NCBI GenBank assembly: GCA_965219405.1
Contig: OZ244736.1
Span: 806,001-870,000 of the forward strand
Source: VXMO01 sp965219405
GTDB taxonomy: Bacteria > Chloroflexota > Dehalococcoidia > UBA6926
DNA length: 64,000 nt
Reading direction: 5' to 3'
Position 1 is the first letter of the stretch. Each line of letters begins with the position of its first letter. Of this stretch, positions 54,535-63,544 are shown in pieces. Made by a program: the position numbers and the translations under genes. The notes beneath the pieces were generated by a model, which saw only the letters and a list, made by a program, of their open reading frames with translations, ran no database searches and was not told the DNA's origin.

Positions 54535-56043
54535 ATGAACGTCCCATCAAGTCGGCGTGAGCGCCACATCCGCCGCACGAAAATCATCGCAACAATTGGT
54601 CCGGCGTCGTCGGATGAGGAGACGCTGAGGCAGTTGATCGAATCCGGCGTCGACGTGGCGCGGCTCAATTTCTCACATGGGACACCGGAAGAGCATGCGG
54701 CCGTCGTTCGTCGAATTCGCAATATCGCACAGGATATGGGCCGGGCCGTCGGAGTGCTTCAGGACTTGCAAGGGCCACGCCTGCGAACTGGCACACTCGT
54801 CGGAGGTGCGCCCGTCTACTTGAATGACGGAGACCCGCTTGTGCTGACGACACGTGATTGGCCGAGCGGCACCGCAGAAATGGTGGCGGTCAGTCATCCC
54901 CGGCTGGCTCTGGACGTGAATCCCGGCGACCGGTTGCTGCTGGCAGACGGCGTGCTGGAGCTTGAAGTCGTGGCTACTGACGGCGTTGATATTCAATCCA
55001 CCGTTCTGCATGGCGGTGAATTGGGTGAACGCAAGGGCATAAACACGCCCGGCATAGATGTCAGTGTGGAATCACCGACCGACAAGGACCGGCAGGACAT
55101 TGCCCACGGTGTCTCGATGGGTGTGGATTACGTCGCCTTATCTTTCGTCAGGACACCGGAGGAAATCGAGGAGACCCGCAGCATCCTCCGCTCGCTGGGC
55201 GCCCCTAACATATCTATTGTTGCCAAGGTGGAGCGGTCGGAGGCACTGGAGAACATCGACGCAATCATTGGTGTCTCTGATGGAATCATGGTCGCGAGAG
55301 GCGACCTGGGTGTCGATCTTGGCGCCGAACGGGTGCCCATCATCCAGAAGACGCTCGTGCACCGCGCGAATCAGCGCCGGGTGCCGATCATCGTGGCAAC
55401 CCAGATGCTGGAGTCGATGATCGCGAGTCGCAGACCGACGCGCGCAGAGGCTTCCGATGTGGCGAATGCCGCCCTCGAGGGTGCCGATGCCGTCATGTTG
55501 AGCGCAGAGACGTCCGTCGGCGCATTCCCTGTCGAATCCGTGAAGACGATGGACCGAATCATCCGCGAGGCGGAATTGAGCGACGAGTACGCGGATGTTT
55601 CGCGGCGCGCCGCCTCTGATCCCGGTGGGCCCGGAGCGGACAGGAAAATTGCCCGTGCCGTCGTTCGCTTGCTCGCTGACATTGGCGCTGCGGCCCTGAT
55701 TGTCTTCTCGCCGGACGACCACATGCCCGGAATCCTCTCCGGAGAGAGACCGGCGGCCCCCGTTATTGCCTTCACGGACGGACGCGCGTTGTATCGGCGT
55801 ATGGCCCTTCTGCACGCAGTTCAACCGCAGTGGGGCACGCGGTACGACAACACGGACATCCTCATGCAATACATGCTGTCCGAGGCGCGGGATCGTGGAT
55901 TCATTCAGGAGGGGGATGAGGTCGTTGTGGCGAGGCTGGCTCCACACGACGTTGACGGCGCTCCAAGCTTCATTTCGGTTCTGCGCATGCCGCCAGCCCG
56001 GCTGGGCCACGCAGTTGACATGGGCAATACGCCGCGAGTATAA
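54535..56043 (+). CDS. pyk: Pyruvate kinase
   Basis: 502 residues. Final ATP-forming step of glycolysis. Seen: RRTKIIATIGPASSDEETL, NFSHGTPEEH with the ADP/metal region, VARGDLGVD and VATQMLESMI. The lid and allosteric C-terminal domain end near GDEVVVARLAPHDV. Length typical of bacterial Pyk with C-terminal domain. Probably leaderless. No other glycolytic gene in view. Confidence 0.94.
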   Translation: MNVPSSRRERHIRRTKIIATIGPASSDEETLRQLIESGVDVARLNFSHGTPEEHAAVVRRIRNIAQDMGRAVGVLQDLQGPRLRTGTLVGGAPVYLNDGDPLVLTTRDWPSGTAEMVAVSHPRLALDVNPGDRLLLADGVLELEVVATDGVDIQSTVLHGGELGERKGINTPGIDVSVESPTDKDRQDIAHGVSMGVDYVALSFVRTPEEIEETRSILRSLGAPNISIVAKVERSEALENIDAIIGVSDGIMVARGDLGVDLGAERVPIIQKTLVHRANQRRVPIIVATQMLESMIASRRPTRAEASDVANAALEGADAVMLSAETSVGAFPVESVKTMDRIIREAELSDEYADVSRRAASDPGGPGADRKIARAVVRLLADIGAAALIVFSPDDHMPGILSGERPAAPVIAFTDGRALYRRMALLHAVQPQWGTRYDNTDILMQYMLSEARDRGFIQEGDEVVVARLAPHDVDGAPSFISVLRMPPARLGHAVDMGNTPRV

Positions 56044-56191
56044 CGGACGCGCCGCCCGGGATAGCCGCAGCGAGGGCGTGGTGGGGAGTCCCTGGGACAT
56101 GAGCCGCAGTCGTGGAGGCGGGCAGCGAACTATCTGATAGAGGCATACATGACCGTCTCTGGTACCGGGTTCTTGAGAAGGAGTCATCGTC

Positions 56192-56662
56192 ATGGCGCAG
56201 AAGGAGACGTACCTGACGCACGAAGGGTTCGCAAAGCTGGAAAGCGAGCTGGATCACCTGCGCAACGTTCGCCGCATCGAGATTACGGAACGGTTGCACA
56301 GCGCCAAGGAACTGACGGGCACCGAGGAGAACGCGGATTACGAGGATACGAAGACTGAGCAGTCGTTCGTGGAGGGGCGCATCCTCGAACTTGAATCCAT
56401 CCTCAAGAATCCCGTCATCATCGATGAGCATCATGCCGAAGACGGGCGCATCTCCATCGGCACGCGGTTCAGGGTGCGGGATGCGAGCGGGGAAGAGGAC
56501 ACCTACACACTGGTGGGCACGACGGAGGCGGACGCGGTACACGGACGCATCTCCAATGAATCCCCGGTGGGCGGCGCCGTGATTGGCCACACGGTTGGCG
56601 ACGCTGTGGAGGTCCCGGTTCCGAGCGGCACGATTACCTACACGATAGTGTCCGTTGAGTAG
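56192..56662 (+). CDS. greA: Transcription elongation factor GreA
   Basis: 156 residues. Rescues backtracked RNA polymerase. The N-terminal coiled-coil is seen (YLTHEGFAKLESELDHLRN, EITERLHSAKELTG) with acidic tip residues, and the C-terminal FKBP-like domain contains GTRFRVRDASGEEDTYTLVG. AAGGAG ribosome site before the ATG. The lysS start overlaps its stop, so greA-lysS is one transcript. Confidence 0.93.
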   Translation: MAQKETYLTHEGFAKLESELDHLRNVRRIEITERLHSAKELTGTEENADYEDTKTEQSFVEGRILELESILKNPVIIDEHHAEDGRISIGTRFRVRDASGEEDTYTLVGTTEADAVHGRISNESPVGGAVIGHTVGDAVEVPVPSGTITYTIVSVE

Positions 56663-58148
56663 CGAACAGGAGCCGCGGGCCGCGCAGGCCCACTTTGAAT
56701 CACGTCTGGCCAAGCTGGACCGGCTGCGCGAGCGGGGCGTTGACCCCTATCCACGCCGAACGGAGCGTACCCACACGTCCTCTGAGGCGCGGGCGCTCTT
56801 TGAGGCGGATGAGATCACGGAACATGGCGTCGCCGTCGTTGGACGGCTGATGACCATGCGCGGAATGGGGCGGTTGACGTTCGCCACGCTGCGGGACGGC
56901 AGCGGGGATATTCAAGTCAGCTTCGCCCGAGACCGGTTCGACACAAACGACTACCAGGCTCTCAAGGATCTTGATCTCGGCGATTTTCTGGGCGTCAGTG
57001 GGACGCTGTACCGGACGCGGACGGGCGAGGTGACAGTGCAAGCTGCCTCGTACTCCGTGTTGGGCAAGGCGCTGCGGCCTCCGCCGGAGAAGTGGCATGG
57101 GCTGCGCAACGTGGAGCAGCGGTATCGGCAGCGCTACCTGGATCTGATGGCGAACGACGAGGTCCGGGAGATCTTTGTTGTTCGCAGCGCGGTTGTGTCG
57201 GCGATTCGCCGTTTCATGGAAGATCGAGGTTTCATCGAGGCGGAGACTCCGGTGCTGGTTCCGGTGGCGGCGGGGGCGATGGCTGCGCCGTTCGTCACGA
57301 GGCATAACGCGTTGGACCGACAGTTGTTCCTTCGCATCGCGACGGAGTTGAATCTCAAGAAGCTGCTGGTGGGCGGGTTCGAGAAGGTGTTTGAGATTGG
57401 CCGCATCTTCCGCAACGAGGGAATCGATGCTGCGCACAATCCCGAGTTCACGACGATGGAGTCGTATGAGGCGTATGCGTCGTACACGGACGTGATGGAG
57501 ATGGTGGAATCGCTGGTTCACCACCTTGCGGTCCTGACACACGGCAAGTCGACGGTGACGTATGACGGGCAGGAGATTGACCTGACGCCGCCGTGGCGCC
57601 GGCTATCACTCATCGACGCCATTCGTGAATGGAGCGGGATTGATCTCTTGGATGAAGACATGCGAATCGCAGATGGGCTGCGGGCTGCCATGCGTGAGCG
57701 AGGACTGACGCCGGCGGAGGACTCGTCGTGGCCGCAGCTGGCGGACAAGCTGATTGGGGATATTGTGGAGCCGCGCCTGGTTCAGCCGACGTTCCTGCTC
57801 GACTATCCGATCGAGATGACGCCGCTGGCCAAAGCGACGGAGCACGATGCGAGGTTGGTGGAGCGGTTCGAGGGATTCATCGGCGGGATGGAGGTTGCCA
57901 ACTCGTTCACGGAGTTGAATGATCCCATCGAACAGGCTGCGCGGCTGCGGGCGCAGGAAGAGAACCGCGAGCAGTTCCGCGACGAGGATTTTGACCGACT
58001 GGATGAGGATTTTGTGACCGCCGTTGAGCACGGGATGCCGCCGGCCGGCGGGCTTGGGCTGGGAATCGACCGGCTCGTCATGATCCTCACCGGGCAGACG
58101 ACGATTCGTGAGGTGGTGCTGTTTCCGCAGCTGCGAACGTTGGAGTGA
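56655..58148 (+). CDS. lysS: Lysyl-tRNA synthetase, class II
   Basis: 497 residues. TTG start inside the end of greA. Seen: an N-terminal OB anticodon domain (GVAVVGRLMTMRGMGRLTFA), class II motif 1 (EAETPVLVP), motif 2 (FEIGRIFRNEGIDAAHNPEF) and motif 3 (PAGGLGLGIDRLVMIL). The substrate-specific GGMEVANSFTELNDP is the LysRS hallmark. Length typical. Confidence 0.95.
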   Translation: MSSEQEPRAAQAHFESRLAKLDRLRERGVDPYPRRTERTHTSSEARALFEADEITEHGVAVVGRLMTMRGMGRLTFATLRDGSGDIQVSFARDRFDTNDYQALKDLDLGDFLGVSGTLYRTRTGEVTVQAASYSVLGKALRPPPEKWHGLRNVEQRYRQRYLDLMANDEVREIFVVRSAVVSAIRRFMEDRGFIEAETPVLVPVAAGAMAAPFVTRHNALDRQLFLRIATELNLKKLLVGGFEKVFEIGRIFRNEGIDAAHNPEFTTMESYEAYASYTDVMEMVESLVHHLAVLTHGKSTVTYDGQEIDLTPPWRRLSLIDAIREWSGIDLLDEDMRIADGLRAAMRERGLTPAEDSSWPQLADKLIGDIVEPRLVQPTFLLDYPIEMTPLAKATEHDARLVERFEGFIGGMEVANSFTELNDPIEQAARLRAQEENREQFRDEDFDRLDEDFVTAVEHGMPPAGGLGLGIDRLVMILTGQTTIREVVLFPQLRTLE

Positions 58149-58247
58149 ACGGAGAGGTCAGCCCGCATTCAGTACGGCGGCTCTTTACATTTAGAACCGA
58201 CTGCGTCGGGCGTAGAGTGTAAGAGGGCGGGGGTAAAGGGGGGCCAG

Positions 58248-58274
58248 TTGACACAATCGTCCTCGCCATATAAT
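58248..58274 (+). promoter_or_regulatory. Near-consensus promoter of the GNAT-PIN gene
   Basis: TTGACA (58248-58253) and TATAAT (58269-58274) are both perfect; the spacer is 15 bases, shorter than the usual 17. The 5' leader carries CGGAGGG. Confidence 0.7.
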
Positions 58275-58321
58275 GTATGCGCCATGCAACTGCAAAAAGA
58301 ACACATGTACGTATCGGAGGG

Positions 58322-60349
58322 ATGAGGGTGGAGGACGTAAAGATCACCACGCTCACTCCGGCCGATGTCCTTGCTGTGGATGAGTTGAGGAAAGAGAACG
58401 GCGACACTCTCGGATTCCTGCCACTAGCTGTCCTGGAATCACACGCGGATTCCGGCACCATCCTGGGGGCCATGACCAGCGACAATCGCTTGGTCGCGTA
58501 CCTCTTATACGCAAGTTATCGTGAGCGGTTTCGTGTCATCCATCTATGTGTCTCGGAGCAATTCAGAGGCCGAAAAATAGCTCGACGCCTCATAGAGGAA
58601 TTGGTCACAAGAGCAACCACGCAACGCACTTTGACGCTCCATTGCCGCAATGACTTTCCCGCTCATAGTATGTGGCCGACACTTGGCTTCATACCTGAGT
58701 CGGAGAAACCCGGCCGGTCGCGCCAACGGCTCCCGCTGACACATTGGAATCGAACACTCGCCCGCGGGGACCAATTAGCGCTCTTTCGAGCAAACATATC
58801 GGAGGAAACTGTCGATTTGGTCATCGACGCACAAGTATTCTTTGACTTCGCCGAACCTCACAGCGACCTGACTCTACCATCTCACGCCTTACTGAATGAT
58901 TCGTTGATTGACACTATTACTATTTGGCACACGGACGAACTACTACTAGAACTCAGTAGGAAACTCGAGTCGGAAGCTCGAGAGCAAGCGCGAAGACGAG
59001 CCAGCACGTTCTTGAGACTGGATCACGATCCGCTCTTGTTCGACACGCACGTAAGGGCATTGCGCAATATCCTTCCGTACCGGACTGATCAGGAAAAATC
59101 CGACGTGCATCATCTGGCCATGACTGCGGCTTCCGATGTAAGGAACTTCGTCTCCAGGGATAACCGCATCCTGAGGAACGCAGGCGAAATTCAAGAACTC
59201 ACAGGCGTGAGAGCCTTGACTCCAACTCAATTGCTGCTCGAAGTGCAGCAACGATCAACGAGTGAACCGCCTCTCCCTGACCGCATAGGTGGTCCGAGTG
59301 TCGAATGGAGATCGTTTAGTTCTGCTGATCGGGCACAGTTTCCGTGGAATCACTTCTTGCGTTCGGATGAGCGAAGTTCTCAATTGAGAACTCGTGTCGA
59401 TGCGCTCATTGCGGACACAAGATACATTGCTGAAATACTTTGGGCGGAAGACAGGCCGGTGGCCTTGCGGATTCTAGAAGACCAAACAAGCAGCACTACT
59501 GTCATTCACCTGGTTCGCGTGTCAAGATCTCGCCAGAACCATCTTGAGCGCAGCTTTGTTGCACAGTTCGTGCTCATCGACTCACTCAAACGTTCGCTCC
59601 GAATGCGTCAGCATTTGGTTCAATTTTCGGCGGCTGCATTTCCTCTCGACCTTGTCACTGACCTCGGCAGCATGGGCTTCACGAAGGCAGGAGATACCTA
59701 TAGCCGCTTCTCGTTCACTCGCTTCTTGGAACGAGAACAACTATTGAAGATGATTGATGCGTTGGAGCCGGATTCGACCACCAACTATACCTCCATGGAT
59801 GAATATGCCCTCCAACGCTCTTGCTCTCCCGTCATCACAGGTGAGCATCAGAAGTTTGTGTTGATTCCGATCCGGCCTGCGTACGCCCGGAGTCTAGTAG
59901 ATCGCCAGCAGGCAGCCTCTCTCTTGTTTGGCGATGCGCCACATCTTCTAATGAGTTGGTCAAACGTCTATTACCGCAAGGCATATCATCAAAATCTGCT
60001 TCGCCCACCAGCGAAAATTCTCTGGTACTCAAGCTCACCTCAGAAAGAGATCGTCGCGATTTCCGATTTGCAGGATGTAGCTATCGATACACCTCGTGAG
60101 CTTCTGCGACGTTTCTCGCGCTACGGCACCTTGGAATGGACTCACCTATTCGAAATGGCCAACGGAGATACGCAAGCGAAATTGATGGCGCTTATCTTTA
60201 CTGGTACGTTTGAACTGAACCATCGTATCCCGCTCAGTGACGTCTGGAATGTTTTTGACAAGCATGGCTTGGGGCGCTCACTCCAGGGTCCCAGGCTCTT
60301 GCCGTTGGCCGCGATGCGTGAATTGTTGGAGCTAGGGTATCCGGACTAG
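58322..60349 (+). CDS. GNAT-PIN-(GNAT-like)-ASCH-like multidomain protein
   Basis: About 675 residues in four parts. Residues 5-150 are a GNAT acetyltransferase domain with the acetyl-CoA loop SEQFRGRKIARRL near 78-90. Residues 160-300 are a PIN-type nuclease domain with all four acids of the site: Asp169 (VIDAQVFFDF), Glu206, Asp261 (SDVHHLAM) and Asp280 (SRDNRIL). Residues 325-475 are a further GNAT-like region. Residues 505-650 are an ASCH/PUA-like beta domain (ILWYSSSPQKEIVAI, RYGTLEWTHLFEMA, LMALIFTGTFEL). The start is ATG 58322 or GTG 58328; the latter has GGAGGG at 7 bases. A small ASCH gene starts 2 bases after the stop. The fusion of RNA-binding, acetylating and nuclease modules suggests an RNA/tRNA-directed effector; target unknown. 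GC is lower than in neighbours. Confidence 0.75.
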   Translation: MRVEDVKITTLTPADVLAVDELRKENGDTLGFLPLAVLESHADSGTILGAMTSDNRLVAYLLYASYRERFRVIHLCVSEQFRGRKIARRLIEELVTRATTQRTLTLHCRNDFPAHSMWPTLGFIPESEKPGRSRQRLPLTHWNRTLARGDQLALFRANISEETVDLVIDAQVFFDFAEPHSDLTLPSHALLNDSLIDTITIWHTDELLLELSRKLESEAREQARRRASTFLRLDHDPLLFDTHVRALRNILPYRTDQEKSDVHHLAMTAASDVRNFVSRDNRILRNAGEIQELTGVRALTPTQLLLEVQQRSTSEPPLPDRIGGPSVEWRSFSSADRAQFPWNHFLRSDERSSQLRTRVDALIADTRYIAEILWAEDRPVALRILEDQTSSTTVIHLVRVSRSRQNHLERSFVAQFVLIDSLKRSLRMRQHLVQFSAAAFPLDLVTDLGSMGFTKAGDTYSRFSFTRFLEREQLLKMIDALEPDSTTNYTSMDEYALQRSCSPVITGEHQKFVLIPIRPAYARSLVDRQQAASLLFGDAPHLLMSWSNVYYRKAYHQNLLRPPAKILWYSSSPQKEIVAISDLQDVAIDTPRELLRRFSRYGTLEWTHLFEMANGDTQAKLMALIFTGTFELNHRIPLSDVWNVFDKHGLGRSLQGPRLLPLAAMRELLELGYPD

Positions 60350-60351
60350 TC

Positions 60352-60831
60352 ATGGCATCCGCAACCTCTCAACTCCCCTTGCTATTCTCAGTTAAGTTCG
60401 AGTATTGGCAGTTAATCGAGCAGGGGGTCAAGGACACCGAATTGCGCCGAAACGCGCTGAGTAGTATGGAGGGTCGGAAAGCCTTAATCTACGTTCCTAG
60501 CCCGGTAATGGAGCTACGTGGCGGATTCACAATCGGTGCGGTATGGACTGGTACCCCGGATGCTGTTTGGGAGCGAGTTGCGAACCGTGCAGGGGTGGAG
60601 AAAGAGGTCTTCGAGGCCTACTACGCTGGAGTTTCGGTTGCTTACGCGTTAGAAATCACTGACGTTTGGGCATATAAACAGCCGCTTGGGCTGGCTGATC
60701 TACGAGCACGATTCGAACAGTTCGTGGTTCCCCAATCGTGGCGGTATCTTCGGCCAGAGGAACACCGCCTTTTCCTAAGGCGAAAGCGTGAAACGCGTGA
60801 TAATCAATCCCTGAATGTCTTCAGCGCCTAG
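60352..60831 (+). CDS. Small ASCH-domain protein
   Basis: 159 residues. Seen: LLFSVKFEYWQLIEQGVKDTELRRN, KALIYVPSPVMELRGGFTIGAVW, then VSVAYALEITDVWAYKQPL and VPQSWRYLRPEE; a PUA-like ASCH fold with the expected GxKxxE-like start (EQGVKDTELR). ATG lies 2 bases after the previous stop with no separate ribosome site, so it is translationally coupled to the multidomain protein. It may bind RNA or a modified base and control the larger protein, for example as regulator or antitoxin; this is inference from gene arrangement. Confidence 0.8.
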   Translation: MASATSQLPLLFSVKFEYWQLIEQGVKDTELRRNALSSMEGRKALIYVPSPVMELRGGFTIGAVWTGTPDAVWERVANRAGVEKEVFEAYYAGVSVAYALEITDVWAYKQPLGLADLRARFEQFVVPQSWRYLRPEEHRLFLRRKRETRDNQSLNVFSA

Positions 60832-60922
60832 CCTGCGTAAGATTGTTTCCCCTCAATCCAGCGAGAGCCGGTATAGGAGATGGTCGTCCCGGGGGGCTTC
60901 GGAGGGTGGGGGCGGGGGTGTT

Positions 60923-60928
60923 CATACT
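60923..60928 (+). promoter_or_regulatory. -10 element of leaderless solute-binding gene
   Basis: CATACT ends 6 bases before the ATG at 60935. Confidence 0.45.
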
Positions 60929-60934
60929 GTGTAG

Positions 60935-62623
60935 ATGAGGTTGATTGCCCTTTTTGCTATCTGTTGCCTTGTGTATGTTGGCTGCAACGGCGGTGGCGCA
61001 GGCACGCCCATAGTCGACTCGAACGGGACGACGGTCTCTAGCGAGAGCGGGCCGCGGTATGGCGGGGTGCTGACGCTGGCGAATCGGGGGGATCCTCCGG
61101 CGGCGTTCGACACGATGCGGACGTCCAGCATTGCGCTGCATCACGTTGGCGGGGCGCTATTCGGCGCGGGAAACCTGGTACGGCGGTGCAGGGAGAACAT
61201 GTACCTTACGTGCCCGGACCTGGCGTCGAGTTGGCTTGCGAATCCCGGCTTCACCGAGTGGGAGTTCACGATCCGGCCCGACGTGTCGTGGCATGATGGC
61301 GAGTCGTTCACGGCTGAGGATGCCAAATTCTGGTTTGACCTGGCGGCGAACGGATGGGAATTGGACGGCGTTCCGGTTCGCGCGCCTGCCTATTTTCGCG
61401 GCGAGCTTGGTGAGATTGAGTCGGTTGAGGTGCTGGAGTTCAATCGCCTGCGCGTGACGCTCGCGGAGCCGAATCCGCACTATCTGTCCGTGCTGGCAAA
61501 CCCACGCCTGCGCATCGCCCATCCCAAGCACGTGTTTGAGCCACTGTTCGAGGACGGAGAGTACAGTGCCGGGCCGCTGGATGCCGGGGTGGTCGGCATG
61601 GGGCCGTTCCGGCTTGATCGCTATGAGCCGGGCAGCCTAGTTCGTGTCGTCCGGAACGATAACTATTGGGAGCGTGGCGCGGGCGGTGATCTGCCGTATC
61701 TGGACGGGATCGACTACGTGATTATGCCGAACGCGACGGCGATGGACGCGGCGTTTCGAACCGGCCGCATTGACGGGGGCGCGCGCGGGGAGGGGCACTA
61801 CCTGACGCAGGAACGCAAGGCGGCCATCGACGAGCAGCTGGGACCGGACGAGGTCTTCTACGGGGAGATGCAGGGCGGGATGTTCCGCCTTGGGTTCAAC
61901 GTGCTGCGTGAGGGCCCGTGGCAGGATCCGGACGTGCGGCAGGCGATCTCCCTGTGGATCGACCGCGAGGCGGCGATTCCAACCGTGCTGGGAGGATTCG
62001 GCTATATCTCGCCGACGTTCAGCCCGGCCAACCCGTTCACGTCGGCTGATTTCACCACGTGGCAGCGGTTCAATCGGGGCGCTCTTGAAGAGAGGCGGGA
62101 TGAGGCGCTGTCGCTGATGGAGTCGGCGGGTTACGGGGACGGCTTCGAGATGAGCTACCTGTGCCGCGCCCGTCTCACGGCGCGCTGCGAGTTCCTGCAC
62201 AATCAGCTTGCCGGACTTGGCATTGACCTTCAGATACAGCTGGTGGACGAGGCGGAATGGAATCGGGGTCGGGTGAGCCTGGACTATGATTCACAGCCCG
62301 GCTCCAACTTCACGTCGCCCATACCGGAGGGTACGGAGGCAGCCTATGGCGTGTACAGCCGTTTCCCCGACGCGTACGCCAAGCATGAGGACGAGCACGT
62401 GAGCCTTCTGTACGAGGAACTGCGCGTAACGCGGACGCATCGGCAGCGCGTGGCGGCGTGGCGTGAATTGGAGAGCTACGTGGTGCGGGAGCAGACGTAC
62501 GTCGTCCCCATTGCCGGAACGGTGCAGGTTGTGCCGTATCGAACGTATGTGAAGGGCCTGGTTATACCGCCGGAGGACGGCCACACGCACACAGATTTTG
62601 CGACGGTGTGGCTGGACAAATAG
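60935..62623 (+). CDS. Solute-binding lipoprotein of the peptide/nickel ABC transporter class
   Basis: 562 residues, SBP_bac_5 (DppA/OppA) family. Lipobox CLVYVGC with Cys about residue 18. Seen: GVLTLANRGDPPAAFDTMRT, the STWELTIRPDVSWHDG-like EFTIRPDVSWHDGESFTAED, and GPFRLDRYEPGSLVRVVRNDNYW; RQAISLWIDREAAIP follows. No permease or ATPase gene follows, so it is an orphan binding protein whose transporter is elsewhere, or it serves in sensing. Substrate unknown (peptides, nickel, sugars are all possible). It separates the ASCH pair from the restriction-modification genes. Confidence 0.87.
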   Translation: MRLIALFAICCLVYVGCNGGGAGTPIVDSNGTTVSSESGPRYGGVLTLANRGDPPAAFDTMRTSSIALHHVGGALFGAGNLVRRCRENMYLTCPDLASSWLANPGFTEWEFTIRPDVSWHDGESFTAEDAKFWFDLAANGWELDGVPVRAPAYFRGELGEIESVEVLEFNRLRVTLAEPNPHYLSVLANPRLRIAHPKHVFEPLFEDGEYSAGPLDAGVVGMGPFRLDRYEPGSLVRVVRNDNYWERGAGGDLPYLDGIDYVIMPNATAMDAAFRTGRIDGGARGEGHYLTQERKAAIDEQLGPDEVFYGEMQGGMFRLGFNVLREGPWQDPDVRQAISLWIDREAAIPTVLGGFGYISPTFSPANPFTSADFTTWQRFNRGALEERRDEALSLMESAGYGDGFEMSYLCRARLTARCEFLHNQLAGLGIDLQIQLVDEAEWNRGRVSLDYDSQPGSNFTSPIPEGTEAAYGVYSRFPDAYAKHEDEHVSLLYEELRVTRTHRQRVAAWRELESYVVREQTYVVPIAGTVQVVPYRTYVKGLVIPPEDGHTHTDFATVWLDK

Positions 62624-62656
62624 ATAAGCAAGTAAGGGGTTGACGAATACGCACAT

Positions 62657-63541
62657 GTGATCAACGATCCGATCGCCATGCGGGCCTCCTCCTCGACCCT
62701 AACCCCTCCTTACGCTGCTATCGATCCGCCCCCGACCTGGGCGTCAACTGACGGTGAGTCAGCCCTGTATTGGGGCGATGCGCTCGATCTGCTCAAGACC
62801 ATTCCAAGCGACTCTGTCGACTGTATCTGGACGGACCCGCCGTATCTGCTTTCCAACGACGGAATCACCTGTGTTGGCGGCCGCATGGTCAGCGTCAACA
62901 AGGGGGACTGGGACCGTAGCCAGGGCCTCGATGCCGACCACGAATTCAATCTTGCGTGGACGGAAGAAGCGTACCGGGTTCTGAAGCCGACAGGCACGAT
63001 TTGGGTCTCCGGGACGCTGCATGTTTATCCGAGCGTTGGGATGGCGCTGCGGCAGAACGGTTTTCGACTGCTGAACGACATCGTCTGGGAGAAGACGAAC
63101 CCGCCTCCGAACTTGGGCCGACGCACATTTACACATTCCACTGAAGTTGTGCTGTGGGCGAGCAAGGCGGAAAAAGGCAGCAAGCACAAGTACGTTTTCA
63201 ATTACGCCGATATGCGCGCCGAGAACGGCGGCAAACAGATGCAGACCGTGTGGAAGTTCGGCGCGGCGGGACGCCTTGAGAAGCAACACGGCAAGCACCC
63301 GACGCAAAAGCCGCTCGCGCTGATCGACAGGTGCTTGCGGGCCAGCACGAATCCCGGTGACATGGTGCTAGATCCGTTCGCGGGGTCAGGGAGCACCGGT
63401 GTGGCGGCGATGTCGTTAGGCAGGTCGTTCATTGGTATTGAGTCGGTCGAAGAGTACGTGGAGATGGCGGCGCGGCGTCTGGGGGAGGTGGATCTGGATC
63501 AACCGCACGTTCAAATCCAACGGCATGAACCTCTCAGGTAG
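62657..63541 (+). CDS. DNA adenine-N6 methyltransferase, beta class
   Basis: 294 residues. Catalytic motif IV TDPPY at 59-63 precedes the SAM-binding motif I DPFAGSGSTG at 239-248, the order of beta-class adenine methylases. Between them is KHPTQKPLALIDRCL, typical of this class. The target-recognition region lies between (about 100-220). Start GTG 62657 or ATG 62678; no clear ribosome site decides. The endonuclease gene begins 3 bases after this stop, so it is a coupled restriction-modification unit. Recognition sequence unknown. The 62624-62656 gap has no feature. Confidence 0.87.
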   Translation: MINDPIAMRASSSTLTPPYAAIDPPPTWASTDGESALYWGDALDLLKTIPSDSVDCIWTDPPYLLSNDGITCVGGRMVSVNKGDWDRSQGLDADHEFNLAWTEEAYRVLKPTGTIWVSGTLHVYPSVGMALRQNGFRLLNDIVWEKTNPPPNLGRRTFTHSTEVVLWASKAEKGSKHKYVFNYADMRAENGGKQMQTVWKFGAAGRLEKQHGKHPTQKPLALIDRCLRASTNPGDMVLDPFAGSGSTGVAAMSLGRSFIGIESVEEYVEMAARRLGEVDLDQPHVQIQRHEPLR

Positions 63542-63544
63542 CGG

